Shown: positions 17,189 through 26,396, counted from the stretch's first letter. The stretch: 61,704 bases of DNA from Aquificales bacterium (GCA_027037055.1 JALWBR010000042.1:1-61704); one strand, 5' to 3'. Translations and numbers: made by a program. The notes: generated by a model from the letters alone, not told the origin.

Positions 17189-19729
17189 ATGATTATATTA
17201 GTATGCGTACTGCTTATAATGGGAGGGGTGTTGAGTCAATCATGCACCCAGCGATCGCAAAATAAGGATCTTAAAAAGGAAAGTGCTGAGGTTGTTGTTC
17301 AAAGGGTATGCGGTAAATGTCATTCTCTGAAGATAGGTGATAAGTATATAGCAAAGGCAGGGGACGATAAGCCTGTTATAGAACTGCTTTCTGGTAAGTC
17401 AAGGGCGGATTGGGAAAGCACGGTATTGAGGATGAAAAATGAGCATAACTGTGACATAAATAAAGGGGAAGAAGACCTTATTGTGGATTATCTTGCTGAG
17501 AAGTTCGGAGAGTCAACCACCTCAAATGTATTGCCTTCCGAAGACAGCGAGCTTGTTCAGATTGCGTGCGGTACATGTCATGGTATAGTCATTGTGGATG
17601 CGAACAATCCACAAAACATAATTACAAGGATTACCAAAAGTCCCCTCGGTGGTGATATCAGACTGCCGGCGGGTAAGGACGACTGGAGGGAGACCGTAAC
17701 AAGGATGGTGGTTAGGAATCACTGTTCCATACCTGGGGGTGTAGGGGGTGATGTGTTTAACAGGATAGTTAACTGGCTTAATAACAATGTTAACTCATAC
17801 GTTGGTCAACATCTTGATCCCAATATATCGGGCGGACAGGAACTTACTCAGGTTTACTGCGGTATATGTCACGGTATAGTTATAAACGGTGTTAGGGTGA
17901 CGAGGGGTAACAGATACTGGGATGTCAATGTACCTTTAAATAAGGATGTTAACGGTTGGAGAATCACCGTGGAGAGGATGGTTTATAGGAACAGCTGTCC
18001 GCTTCCTGGCGGTAGTGTGGCTATAGATAAGGTTGCTTCTTACCTTGCGGGTATCAATGTACCTCCCCCGAACATATCCAGTATGACGGGGGAAGAGTTA
18101 ACACAAATGTTCTGCAATCAATGTCACGGTTTGGTGGTAGGGAATACGAGGATTACATACAATGCCCTTGCTGTGGATGTGGTACTTCTTGATGGTAAAA
18201 CTCAAGGGGCGAGGAATGATTGGAGATTTACGGTTGCAAGGATGGTGGAAATGAACGGATGTTTTATACCTGGAGGAGTTAACGATTGCGCTGTGGATCC
18301 TTCCACACCTTTCTGTAAGATAGTTGCCTATCTTGAAAATAATTTCGGACCTGGATGTTGCGGGGATGTCGGCGCTTGGAGTGATGAAAAACTTGTTAGA
18401 TCCGCGTGCGGTTCTTGCCATGGCATAAGGGGTTATTCAAAAGTTGTAACCGTCAGTCCCGGTATATATGCTTGGTTGTTTGATGGTAAATCCGCAGGCG
18501 ACTGGGAGTTAACCGTTAATCGGATGATTAATGTAAACGGGGCTACGGTTCCCGCAGGTGTGCTGAACAGGATTGTAACATGGCTTACCAACGAGGCTGG
18601 TCCGGGATGCTGTGGAAGTATCCCTCTTACGGAACCCCAGCTTATAGCTCAGGCGGCGTGCGGTACATGTCATGGTATGGTTATAGGTGTGGGAAATAAT
18701 AACAAAAGATTGACAACGGGTATGACCTTGTATCTTGGTAATGTGTACGGCTGGGACGCCTTCCCCTTAGGAAAGGATATTATCCATTGGACAAAAACAG
18801 TTAACAGGATGCTTTTGAGAAGGCTTGCAACGAGGGGAACAAATCCCAGCTTGGAGCAGAGACAGGCACTTATAAACTGGCTCGTTCAAGAGGCAGGACC
18901 TTCTGTTTACGGTGATCCTGAAACACAAGGTTTAAGGTCAGCAAGGGATCTTTATATGACATATTGTCATAAATGTCATGGTCCCGAGGCGGAGGGTATG
19001 CAAATAAGGAGCGATTATCAGTGGATCACCATGTACCAACTTGCTAAAACTATACTGAATCCGGGTGATGTGGTAAACGCATGGGGATTGTGGCATCGGG
19101 GGCCGGATCATCCCAACTGGCCTCCTTCAACCGCTACAACCTTCATGCCCAATTATCTGTGGAATGTATATTCCCAAGGATTTCCTGACAGAAGGCTTTC
19201 ACCTTCCGAGTGGAATGTCCTTGATAGTTATCTTATGGCTTTTGCGGACACTTACGATTGTGTGAACTGCCACAGATGGCACGATATATCTTACGATTAC
19301 CTGCCTCCCGAGGGAGACAGCGACGGTGATAATGTTATTGACTTCCCCCTTGACCAAACACCCCCTTCTCCTCCCACTATTCTTAATATCTCCGCTTCCG
19401 CAGGAAGTATAACGCTGAGCTGGTCGGAAAATACGGAAAGAGATTTTATGGGATATCTTATCATGTATGCTTCCATTAATAACTGCAGTCAAGATTGTGC
19501 GTCGTGCACATCATGGACTCCCTCAAATGTGGTCGTAAGTTCCATGGACGGGGAATCTTATCATATGCCCGTTTATGATACGACCTATACAATAGACGGA
19601 TTGGCTTCGGGTACTTACTGCCTTAAGGTAGTATCCGTAGATTTTACCTGCTGGTCTCCGAGACCCGTATCCCTCGGATTGCCTTGTAATAACTCAGAAA
19701 CTACCGCAGGTCCAGTTACGGTTCAGTGA
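17189..19729 (+). CDS. Exported octaheme c-type cytochrome with six repeated heme modules
   Basis: This 846-residue protein has eight CxxCH sites at Cys 41, 127, 224, 309, 407, 491, 593 and 691. The first six lie in repeats of about 85-100 residues, each carrying the invariant downstream motif W-x2-T-V-x-R-M (Trp/Met at 75/82, 166/173, 257/264, 345/352, 439/446, 534/541). The Met is a plausible axial ligand. The last two hemes lie in a different, class-I-like region (HKCHG; VNCHR). A fibronectin-type or similar beta domain follows (about 726-835). The N-terminus is a hydrophobic signal ending near Cys19 in a poor lipobox, so secretion is likely and lipidation uncertain. It is probably an extracytoplasmic electron carrier; the partner is unknown. 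The start is fixed by a stop codon two codons upstream. Confidence 0.8.
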   Translation: MIILVCVLLIMGGVLSQSCTQRSQNKDLKKESAEVVVQRVCGKCHSLKIGDKYIAKAGDDKPVIELLSGKSRADWESTVLRMKNEHNCDINKGEEDLIVDYLAEKFGESTTSNVLPSEDSELVQIACGTCHGIVIVDANNPQNIITRITKSPLGGDIRLPAGKDDWRETVTRMVVRNHCSIPGGVGGDVFNRIVNWLNNNVNSYVGQHLDPNISGGQELTQVYCGICHGIVINGVRVTRGNRYWDVNVPLNKDVNGWRITVERMVYRNSCPLPGGSVAIDKVASYLAGINVPPPNISSMTGEELTQMFCNQCHGLVVGNTRITYNALAVDVVLLDGKTQGARNDWRFTVARMVEMNGCFIPGGVNDCAVDPSTPFCKIVAYLENNFGPGCCGDVGAWSDEKLVRSACGSCHGIRGYSKVVTVSPGIYAWLFDGKSAGDWELTVNRMINVNGATVPAGVLNRIVTWLTNEAGPGCCGSIPLTEPQLIAQAACGTCHGMVIGVGNNNKRLTTGMTLYLGNVYGWDAFPLGKDIIHWTKTVNRMLLRRLATRGTNPSLEQRQALINWLVQEAGPSVYGDPETQGLRSARDLYMTYCHKCHGPEAEGMQIRSDYQWITMYQLAKTILNPGDVVNAWGLWHRGPDHPNWPPSTATTFMPNYLWNVYSQGFPDRRLSPSEWNVLDSYLMAFADTYDCVNCHRWHDISYDYLPPEGDSDGDNVIDFPLDQTPPSPPTILNISASAGSITLSWSENTERDFMGYLIMYASINNCSQDCASCTSWTPSNVVVSSMDGESYHMPVYDTTYTIDGLASGTYCLKVVSVDFTCWSPRPVSLGLPCNNSETTAGPVTVQ

Positions 19730-19804
19730 AACTTATTACATACTGGTGAACTTCTCCTTTCTTACGGAGGGGGACTTGGGAAGTAGATTCAGTTAATGAA
19801 AAGT

Positions 19805-19810
19805 TATAAT
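19805..19810 (+). promoter_or_regulatory. -10 element for aroD, leaderless arrangement
   Basis: TATAAT ends 8 nt before the aroD ATG (19819). No ribosome site and no good -35 are seen. A weak CTCC/GGAG hairpin near 19754-19770 lies upstream and is not convincing as a terminator of the cytochrome gene. Confidence 0.45.
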
Positions 19811-19818
19811 CTTAATCA

Positions 19819-20493
19819 ATGAAGATAGCGGTTCCTTTATCTGATGAAAACTTTGATGAAAATCTCAAAATATGCAAAGAGAAGGGAGCTGACATTATAG
19901 AGTTAAGGGTTGATCTTTTTAAGAACAGGGATGCGGATTTTATAAGGGAGAGGATAGATGAAATAAAAAGTGAAGGATTGGAGGTATTGCTTACGATAAG
20001 ATCGGAGAAGGAGGGGGGAAGGCATGTGGAGAACAGGGCTGAGTTATTTGAGAAGCTTTCACCTCTCTGTGATTATACGGACATAGAACTTTCTTCAACC
20101 GATCTTATAGGCTTTGTTAGGAATATAGTTAAAAACCATGGTAAAAAGCTCATAATATCCCATCATGACTTTGACGGCACACCTCCGGGATGGATCGTAG
20201 TGGAAATTCTTAGGGAGATGTACAGGTGGGGGGCTGATATCGCAAAGATTGCGGTAACTCCGAAATCGTGGAGAGATGTTTCAAGATTTTTGTGTTTTTC
20301 AAGAAGGGTTGAGGGTAAAAAGATACTTATAGCCATGGGGGAACTGGGTAAGCTTACAAGATTGGCGGGTCCTCCTTTTGATTCGGTAATAACCTATTCT
20401 TTTATAGGTAAAGCGGTTGCCCCCGGTCAGATACCCCTTGAGGAGATGGTGCGGATAAGAGACATACTTTACGATGGGCAGGGTTCTCCCTGA
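19819..20493 (+). CDS. aroD: 3-dehydroquinate dehydratase, type I
   Basis: This 224-residue type I enzyme catalyses the third step of the shikimate pathway. The catalytic His lies in IISHHDFDGTPP (about residues 113-124) and the Schiff-base Lys in ADIAKIAVTP (about 138-147). EIIELRVD-type and LLTIRS barrel strands are present, and the length fits archaeal and Aquificales AroD. It is a lone gene with no other shikimate genes next to it. Its last 25 nt overlap the 3' end of the convergent beta-helix lipoprotein gene. Confidence 0.92.
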   Translation: MKIAVPLSDENFDENLKICKEKGADIIELRVDLFKNRDADFIRERIDEIKSEGLEVLLTIRSEKEGGRHVENRAELFEKLSPLCDYTDIELSSTDLIGFVRNIVKNHGKKLIISHHDFDGTPPGWIVVEILREMYRWGADIAKIAVTPKSWRDVSRFLCFSRRVEGKKILIAMGELGKLTRLAGPPFDSVITYSFIGKAVAPGQIPLEEMVRIRDILYDGQGSP

Positions 20494-22247
20494 AATTCAT
20501 GGAATCCTATATCGGGAGCCCTCTTCGGTACGGGGTTGCCGAAGAAGTCCCTGTCTTTAATACCAAAAGGTTCCGCTCCTTTATCAACCGCAAAGGCGTC
20601 GCACCTTAGTTTAAAATCCTTTACCTCAGAGAATATACCGCTTTCATTTACAAATCCCGGAGGTTCTCCCTCGGTTGATGAGCTTTCATTTGCATTGTTT
20701 TGGGTAAAGAACCTTATATTGTCCCTCCACCGTCTGTAGCTTGTGTACACATTGCCTCCCACACAGTAGCCCGGATCAAGGGCAGAGGACTGGGTGTAAT
20801 ACATATTGTTATTTATAAGAAGTGGAGAACCCATATAATCATCAGTATTTTCCAAGCACACATAGTAAGAGCTTATCTCATACAAGATGTTGTTTACAAA
20901 GAACAGGGCGGGTTTTCTGGGTGTGGGGGAAGACTTCCATCTCAGGACCGTATCTATCTTATAAAAGGTATTGTTGTAAATATAAGGGTGTTCCGTATCG
21001 TAGGTGAGTAACACCAGGGCATCTTTTATGTCTCTGAATAGGTTAAATTGGATATTTAGCATATCTGGATTAACAGCATTTGAGGTGTCAATATACAGAG
21101 AAGGCTCTCCCTTTATATTGTAGAGGTGATTGAAATTAATATTTATATTCTTTGCTATATCGCATGTTTCTATCCTTATACCCTTATCCGATACTACATT
21201 TTCCTCAAAGGATAAATTTTCAATGTTACCCTTGACTTCAAAGGACAGGGTGAGGGATGAGTGAATGTTGTTATTATTTATGTCTATACGGGAAAGGTTT
21301 TTGCAAGTATCACCTTTGAGCGAAATGGCTGTGCCTACCTCCGCAAAATGATTTCTGAATATATCAATTTCCGATGTATTAACCGAGGCTTTTATTCCCG
21401 TACCTTTTATCCATCTAAATTTGTTGTCCGATATTTCAATATACTCCGCCTTGTTACCGCCTATATTTATGCCCGTATCTCCGCCTATGAATATAACTCC
21501 GCTTATACTTATACCTGTACTATCAGGAAGATTTATGCCTACTCCACCGGCCACATATATTTTCTTTTCAACAGAAGGAGAAGGCTTCCAGTAGAGTATG
21601 TTACAGCATGCTTCATAGTAATACTGATTTTCACCTAGATTTGTAAATATGGTATTAAGATGGTTCATATAGTCCGTATCGTTCTCGTCTGGACATACAT
21701 TACCGCAGGCATAGGGTGTGAGGGAAAGGGCTTGTAGCTTTATATATCCTTCGTATCCGTTGTCCACCGCGGAGTTGTCTTTTACGATAAGGGTTTCAGC
21801 TCCCCCTTTTAGCTCGTCACCCATGTAGTAGAGTATTCCCGAATCCGCAGGTGGTTCAAGATATTTATATCCTTTGAGTTCTTGATTCCAATTTTCTATT
21901 ATAAAGGATGAAGGTATTATAACAGCCCTGTCTATACCTCTTTCGCCCTTTCCGCAATCTTCCTTGGGGCAGTTGCCCTTTATTTTAATGGGATAGGCTA
22001 TATCTCCTTTGCCTTTTATATTTATGGTTTGAGAAAAGGTTCCGCACAGGTAAATGGTATCACCAGGCTGTACTTCCTGCCAATTTATGTTTTTTATACC
22101 GTTCCACGCTTCGCAATAGGAGAGTCCGTTCCCGGAAGTTCTCGTAGGATCAAAAGGTTTAACATACCATGTGAGGAAGGTTTTCCCCCCTCCGCTACAT
22201 GAAATATAAAAGAACACGAGTAATATCCATAAATATTTTTTTATCAT
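20469..22247 (-). CDS. Secreted lipoprotein with parallel beta-helix fold
   Basis: The 592-residue protein has a classic lipoprotein signal: a KK start, a hydrophobic core and an ISC lipobox with Cys about 17. Residues about 30-110 include a QPGDTIYLCGTF segment typical of the cap of right-handed beta-helix proteins. Residues about 220-430 contain many short Asn- and Ile-rich strands (NNNNIH, FNLFRDI, YNNTFYKI) as in pectate-lyase-like or Pel_C-like helices. The C-terminus has DKGAEPFGIKDRDFFGNP and DIGFHEF, a common end of such surface proteins. No catalytic residues are evident. A surface polysaccharide-binding or adhesive role is only a guess. It is convergent with aroD. Confidence 0.75.
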   Translation of the reverse strand: MIKKYLWILLVFFYISCSGGGKTFLTWYVKPFDPTRTSGNGLSYCEAWNGIKNINWQEVQPGDTIYLCGTFSQTINIKGKGDIAYPIKIKGNCPKEDCGKGERGIDRAVIIPSSFIIENWNQELKGYKYLEPPADSGILYYMGDELKGGAETLIVKDNSAVDNGYEGYIKLQALSLTPYACGNVCPDENDTDYMNHLNTIFTNLGENQYYYEACCNILYWKPSPSVEKKIYVAGGVGINLPDSTGISISGVIFIGGDTGINIGGNKAEYIEISDNKFRWIKGTGIKASVNTSEIDIFRNHFAEVGTAISLKGDTCKNLSRIDINNNNIHSSLTLSFEVKGNIENLSFEENVVSDKGIRIETCDIAKNININFNHLYNIKGEPSLYIDTSNAVNPDMLNIQFNLFRDIKDALVLLTYDTEHPYIYNNTFYKIDTVLRWKSSPTPRKPALFFVNNILYEISSYYVCLENTDDYMGSPLLINNNMYYTQSSALDPGYCVGGNVYTSYRRWRDNIRFFTQNNANESSSTEGEPPGFVNESGIFSEVKDFKLRCDAFAVDKGAEPFGIKDRDFFGNPVPKRAPDIGFHEFQGEPCPS

Positions 22248-22277
22248 AACGCCCCCCTCTATATGTTAAATAAATTA

Positions 22278-22283
22278 TATAAT
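22278..22283 (+). promoter_or_regulatory. -10 element for the small-gene / carB2 operon
   Basis: TATAAT lies 28 nt before the ATG at 22312, with a strong AGGAGG at 22298-22303 between them. Unlike several other genes in the window, this transcript would carry a normal leader. The gap 22248-22311 is shared with the divergent lipoprotein gene. Confidence 0.4.
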
Positions 22284-22311
22284 AGTTTCCAATATAAAAG
22301 GAGGGAAGGCC

Positions 22312-22659
22312 ATGGAGACATGTTCCTTTTGTGAAGAGAGTTTTAGGGGATACTCACCCCTCGTTTTAAGGATAGTAAAATCCGGCGGAGATATTCTTGT
22401 ATATGCTCAGAATACTTCAAAGAATATAATCCTTATAAAACGGCTTCTTGTATGCATAAATTACGAATATGGTTCCGTTGTGCTTTTTGTCAGAGAAGGG
22501 GGTTACTATGATTTTTATATAGGGGGAGAAAGGTTGGAGCAGGGTGTAACACATCTTAAATTCAAGATATCCGCCCCCACCGCTATAAGCGCAAGAGCTG
22601 AGGCGGAGTATATTGAGATAACTTCGCGATCCGTCAGTTGTCTTTCAAAGTTTGCATGA
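22312..22659 (+). CDS. Unknown 115-residue protein
   Basis: No family was recognised. It opens METCSFCEES, a CxxC pair at 4 and 7 that could bind metal or be redox active. The rest is predicted to alternate strands (LVLRIVKSGGDILVYAQN; GSVVLFVREGGYYDFYIGG), suggesting a small beta-rich cytoplasmic protein. A good ribosome site (AGGAGGGAAGG) precedes the ATG. It is followed by two more unknown genes and carB2 in the same direction with short gaps, so the four are probably one operon. There is no signal peptide. Confidence 0.7.
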   Translation: METCSFCEESFRGYSPLVLRIVKSGGDILVYAQNTSKNIILIKRLLVCINYEYGSVVLFVREGGYYDFYIGGERLEQGVTHLKFKISAPTAISARAEAEYIEITSRSVSCLSKFA

Positions 22660-22671
22660 GGAGGGATTAAT

Positions 22672-22962
22672 ATGAAAAAGATCTCCGAATTAAAGGTATG
22701 GAAGATGGAGGTTACAAAGCCATTTACAATACAGGAAGTTGAATATATAATGTCGTCAGCCAATTTTATGGCAATGAGAGAAGGAGCTGAGGCGTATTTT
22801 GAGCTTTGCAGAATGGATGTAAAAAAAGATTATTCCGTAATCTATATACTCTGTGAGGAGGACAATCTGAAATTCCTTCATAAGTTCATACAGACAAAGT
22901 ATCCGAATCTTACCTATAATATTGAGGAAACGGATTTTCACAGCTTGCAGTCTTTACCTTAA
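22672..22962 (+). CDS. Unknown 96-residue protein
   Basis: This small acidic alpha/beta protein is not recognised. It begins KKISELKVWKMEVTKPFT and has a VIYILCEEDNLKFLHKFI strand-helix in the second half. It has no signal or membrane segment. GAGGAGGGATT precedes the ATG. It sits 12 nt after the previous gene and 3 nt before the next. The helix / strand / helix / strand order could fit a ferredoxin-like fold, but that is a weak inference. Confidence 0.7.
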   Translation: MKKISELKVWKMEVTKPFTIQEVEYIMSSANFMAMREGAEAYFELCRMDVKKDYSVIYILCEEDNLKFLHKFIQTKYPNLTYNIEETDFHSLQSLP

Positions 22963-22965
22963 GAG

Positions 22966-23556
22966 ATGATAAACTTCCTGAAGAAAAAGGGAGGAATTCT
23001 TGGAGCCCTCGGACTTACCGATTGGTTTTCTTCCCTGAGTAGGGACAAAAAGAAAAAGGTAAAATACGCCTTTTCCCTTAAAGTAACGAAGGACCTTTCT
23101 TTCCCTTATAAAGCGGGAGATCTTGAGAGGGGGGAAATTGTAACCTCTTATACAAAGAGAACCCTTCTGGGAACTCTTGCCCAGACCCTTTTGCTTGAGG
23201 GTGATTATGAGGGTGCGGAGTGGCTATATCTTGAAGCCCTTAAAATGGAGGGAACACCCTATGAGGAACATCTTATTCTTAATGATCTTCTTTTGCTTTA
23301 TCAGAAATTGAAAAACTTTACCAAGATGGAAGAAGTTTCAAAAAGGGATGTTGAATTGTTTGATCAATACAAGGAAGAATTGTTCAGAAGATATAAAAAT
23401 TCTCAACCTCAGGTTAACTCCTTCAGTGTTTACATATATATGCTTGAAAGGAAAGGTAAAAGGGAGGAAGCATTAAGGGTATTGGATTATGCCCTTTCCG
23501 AAGGATTGTTTATACCCTTTGCGGAGGATATAAGAAAAAGATTAATGGTAAAATAA
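22966..23556 (+). CDS. Unknown 196-residue TPR-like helical protein
   Basis: The family is not recognised. After a basic, Gly-containing N-terminus (about 1-30), the protein is mostly helical with pairs reminiscent of tetratricopeptide repeats: LAQTLLLEGDYEGAEWLYLEAL near 68-89 and YMLERKGKREEALRVLDYAL near 154-173. Such proteins usually act as binding adaptors. It is the third small gene of the operon and stops 8 nt before carB2. No other clue to partners is visible. Confidence 0.7.
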   Translation: MINFLKKKGGILGALGLTDWFSSLSRDKKKKVKYAFSLKVTKDLSFPYKAGDLERGEIVTSYTKRTLLGTLAQTLLLEGDYEGAEWLYLEALKMEGTPYEEHLILNDLLLLYQKLKNFTKMEEVSKRDVELFDQYKEELFRRYKNSQPQVNSFSVYIYMLERKGKREEALRVLDYALSEGLFIPFAEDIRKRLMVK

Positions 23557-23564
23557 TACCTTTA

Positions 23565-25160
23565 GTGAAGAAACGAATAATAATCCTCGGTAGCGGTCCC
23601 AATCGTATAGGTCAGAGTATTGAATTTGATTATGCATGTGTTCAGGCGGTTTTTGCACTTCAAGAGGAAGGTTACGAAGCCATAATGGTTAACTGTAATC
23701 CAGAGACCGTATCCACCGACTATGACATATCTGACAGATTGTACTTTGAGCCGATAGTTTATGAACATGTTATAGACATAATAAAAAGGGAAAAGCCGGA
23801 AGGTGTACTTATACAGTTCGGCGGTCAAACGCCCCTTAAACTTTCCCTTGCCCTTGAAAGGCAGGGTATAAGGATACTCGGTACATCCCCGAGGAGTATT
23901 GATATAGCGGAGGACAGAGAGCTGTTCCGTTCTTTTATATCAAGGATGGGTATAAAACAACCCGAAAGCGGTACAGCCAGGAGTGTGGAGGAGGCAAAAG
24001 CCATAGCGAAAAAGATAGGTTATCCAGTTCTTGTAAGGCCCTCCTATGTACTCGGCGGTAGGGCTATGAAGATAATCTACGATGAGGAAGAGCTTCTCAA
24101 ATATATAGGTGAGGCGGTTGAGGTGAGCTTTGAAAGACCTATACTTATAGACAAATTCCTTGAGGACAGTGTGGAGCTTGATGTTGATGCAGTGGCGGAT
24201 GGTGAGGATGTGTTAATAGGTGCAATTATGGAACATATAGAGGAGGCGGGTGTTCATTCGGGGGACAGCGCCGCATCCATACCTCCCTATTCATTGCCAG
24301 AGGAAATACTTTTGAGGATAAAGGAATATACAAAGAAGATAGCCAAGGAGCTTAATGTTTGCGGACTCATAAATATACAGTATGCGGTAAAGGGTAACGA
24401 AGTATATATACTTGAGCTGAATCCGAGGGCTTCAAGGACTGTTCCCTTTGTGAGTAAATCGGTAGGATATCCCCTTGCAAGGATAGCCACTAAGGTTGCG
24501 GTGGGTAGAAAGCTAAGGGACATTGTGGGAGAGGTGTTTGATCGTGTGGAAAAGGGGGAAACCCATCCCGCTTCCGACTTCCTTCCCAAGGATAGTATCT
24601 TTTATTCCGTTAAAGAAGTGGTCTTCCCTTGGAACCGTTTTCCTGAGGTTGATCCCGTGCTCGGACCCGAAATGAGAAGTACGGGGGAGGTGATGGGTAT
24701 AGATAAGGATTTTGGTATGGCATTTTATAAGGCTCAGCTTGCAGCGGGCAATAGCCTGCCCCTTGAGGGTACCGTTTTTATATCGGTTGCGGATAGAGAC
24801 AAACCCAAAATTGTTGAGTTGGCTAAGGGATTTATAGATCTCGGTTTTAAAGTATGTTCAACAAAAGGAACCCATAGGTTTCTAAGCGAGAAGGGTATAA
24901 AGTGTGAGTTGGTGCTTAAGGTTTCGGAGGGAAGACCCCATGTGGTTGATATGATAAGTAACGGAAAGATAGATATGGTTATAAATACACCTTCGGGAAA
25001 GAGAGAGAGGAGCGATGCCTATTTTATAAGGAGGTCCGCTGTACAGCATAAGATACCCTATACAACAACCGTTAGGGGAGGTTATGCCATGCTTGAGGCT
25101 GTGAAATCATTTAAAAGGAGGGGTGACTTTGATGTGTTTGCCCTTCAGGATCTGTTTTGA
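23565..25160 (+). CDS. carB: Carbamoyl-phosphate synthase large subunit, C-terminal half
   Basis: The 531-residue protein corresponds to the second half of a normal CarB of about 1070 residues. It has the ATP-grasp domain (NRIGQSIEFDYACVQA at the start, RPSYVLGGRAM near 157-167, ELNPRASRTVPFVSK near 285-299) and the C-terminal regulatory MGS-like domain (about 395-531). The GTG start at 23565 matches the beginning of the second ATP-grasp repeat, so this is a genuine split gene and not a truncation. Split carB genes are known in Aquifex. The N-terminal half and carA are not in the window. Its end overlaps the convergent phosphoribosyltransferase gene by 16 nt. Confidence 0.93.
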   Translation: MKKRIIILGSGPNRIGQSIEFDYACVQAVFALQEEGYEAIMVNCNPETVSTDYDISDRLYFEPIVYEHVIDIIKREKPEGVLIQFGGQTPLKLSLALERQGIRILGTSPRSIDIAEDRELFRSFISRMGIKQPESGTARSVEEAKAIAKKIGYPVLVRPSYVLGGRAMKIIYDEEELLKYIGEAVEVSFERPILIDKFLEDSVELDVDAVADGEDVLIGAIMEHIEEAGVHSGDSAASIPPYSLPEEILLRIKEYTKKIAKELNVCGLINIQYAVKGNEVYILELNPRASRTVPFVSKSVGYPLARIATKVAVGRKLRDIVGEVFDRVEKGETHPASDFLPKDSIFYSVKEVVFPWNRFPEVDPVLGPEMRSTGEVMGIDKDFGMAFYKAQLAAGNSLPLEGTVFISVADRDKPKIVELAKGFIDLGFKVCSTKGTHRFLSEKGIKCELVLKVSEGRPHVVDMISNGKIDMVINTPSGKRERSDAYFIRRSAVQHKIPYTTTVRGGYAMLEAVKSFKRRGDFDVFALQDLF

Positions 25161-25813
25161 TAAAACAACCCTTCCCTTTTCGCCCTTTCTATAATTTTTA
25201 GTACCTCTTCATCGTCAAGTTGCTTGAAGTCTTTGTAAAACATACCCACCGCAAAGGAGCCTTCCTTCGCCTTGTAAAAGCAAAACACCCTATCGCATAG
25301 CTTACCTATCTTTAAAACAGCATCCTCTGGACATACGGGAGATGCCACCATAACCTCCTTTGCACCTTTTCTCTTTACATAACTTATGCCCGCTATGACC
25401 GTATATCCCGTAGCTATTCCGTCATCAACAATGATTACCCTTTTATTTCTTACTTCCGGCTCCTTCCCTCCCAAAAATTTATTGATTCTCTCTTTTATCT
25501 TGGTAAGTTCCTTTGCCTTAACCCTTTCAATCTCTTCCTTTGAGATCTTTGCGTATCTTACAACCGCTTCATCAATGTAGCTTATACCATCTGGATCTAT
25601 TGAGCCGAAAGCAGCTTCTTCATTCCACGGTATGCCGAGCTTTCTGACTATGATTAGACTGAAGGGTATGTTGAGTGCCTTAGCCATATTGTAAGCAATC
25701 TCCACGCCTCCCCTCGGTATTGCAAGAAGTATAGTATTTTCCCTGTCCTCAATCTTATCCTTTAACAGTTCAGCCGTAAGCTTACCCGCATGGGTTCTAT
25801 TTTCAAAAAGCAT
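25145..25813 (-). CDS. Phosphoribosyltransferase-family protein
   Basis: This 222-residue type I phosphoribosyltransferase-fold protein has the PRPP loop VIIVDDGIATGYT near residues 125-137 and an N-terminal GGVEIAYNMAKAL segment. It resembles the stand-alone family often annotated as putative phosphoribosyltransferase, found in stress or erythromycin-esterase contexts. The substrate base is not predictable. It overlaps the upstream LOG-family gene by 11 nt, so the two are cotranscribed. Confidence 0.85.
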   Translation of the reverse strand: MLFENRTHAGKLTAELLKDKIEDRENTILLAIPRGGVEIAYNMAKALNIPFSLIIVRKLGIPWNEEAAFGSIDPDGISYIDEAVVRYAKISKEEIERVKAKELTKIKERINKFLGGKEPEVRNKRVIIVDDGIATGYTVIAGISYVKRKGAKEVMVASPVCPEDAVLKIGKLCDRVFCFYKAKEGSFAVGMFYKDFKQLDDEEVLKIIERAKREGLFYQNRS

Positions 25814-26258
25814 TTTTATAAAACTCTTCCACCCTCTTTATAATATCTTCCACACTATCCACCTTCTCAACCCCTTCTATATTGTGTGTTTTGTATCCTA
25901 CTATGTATTTACCGAGTATAAGGGCGTAGGCTATTTCAGAGAGGGTTCCCCAGTTGCCCCCTATTGCTATCACCATGTCCCCCGTGGCAACGACTATAGG
26001 GTTCCTGTTCCAACTTAAACCCGTGTTTATCTTTATATCAACCCAAGGATTAGCCTCTTCCCCCGTATAAGAGGGCATTATACCTATGGTAAGACCACCC
26101 TTTTCCTTAGCCCCCTTACATACACCTTCCATTACTCCTGTCCTCCCCCCGCATACTACTGTTATCCCCCTTTCCGCCAAAAGTTTACCAACCTCGTAGG
26201 CAACCTTGTACTCTTCCTCATTAGCTTGAGAAGAACCTATGACGGATACTATTTTCAT
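25803..26258 (-). CDS. LOG-like Rossmann protein, TIGR00725 family
   Basis: The 151-residue protein has the family marks SVIGSSQA at the N-terminus, VVCGGRTGVMEGVCKGA (about 35-51) and AIGGNWGTLSEIAYAL (about 98-113). These match TIGR00725, a relative of the LOG / lysine-decarboxylase-like nucleotide hydrolases. Canonical LOG proteins have PGGxGTxxE; here it is IGGNWGTLSE, so an exact cytokinin-nucleoside activity should not be assumed. The pairing with a phosphoribosyltransferase suggests a nucleotide salvage or sanitation role. Confidence 0.8.
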   Translation of the reverse strand: MKIVSVIGSSQANEEEYKVAYEVGKLLAERGITVVCGGRTGVMEGVCKGAKEKGGLTIGIMPSYTGEEANPWVDIKINTGLSWNRNPIVVATGDMVIAIGGNWGTLSEIAYALILGKYIVGYKTHNIEGVEKVDSVEDIIKRVEEFYKNAF

Positions 26259-26264
26259 TTTTCC

Positions 26265-26396
26265 CTATGCTGTTACTTTTTCTATGGAAAGTGATTTATA
26301 TTCCTTTACCTTAGCCATGAAGGTTATAAAAGGACCGAAAACTGCCCTTTCCCCATAACCGAGACCATCCTCAACAAAATATACCCTCTCCATCAT
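26265..26396 (-). CDS. Possible 43-residue protein upstream of the LOG-like gene
   Basis: A short leftward frame starts with two ATGs (complement of 26391-26396) and stops 6 nt before the next gene. Its composition looks protein-like: ERVYFVEDGLGYGERAVFG, then ITFMAKVKEYKSLSIEK. It may be a real small gene or the remnant of a longer one. No ribosome site is evident and no family is recognised. Confidence 0.35.
   Translation of the reverse strand: MMERVYFVEDGLGYGERAVFGPFITFMAKVKEYKSLSIEKVTA

Noticed and set aside
19754-19770. Small CTCC/GGAG hairpin after the cytochrome gene as a terminator.
   Set aside because: The stem is only four pairs and no T-run follows.
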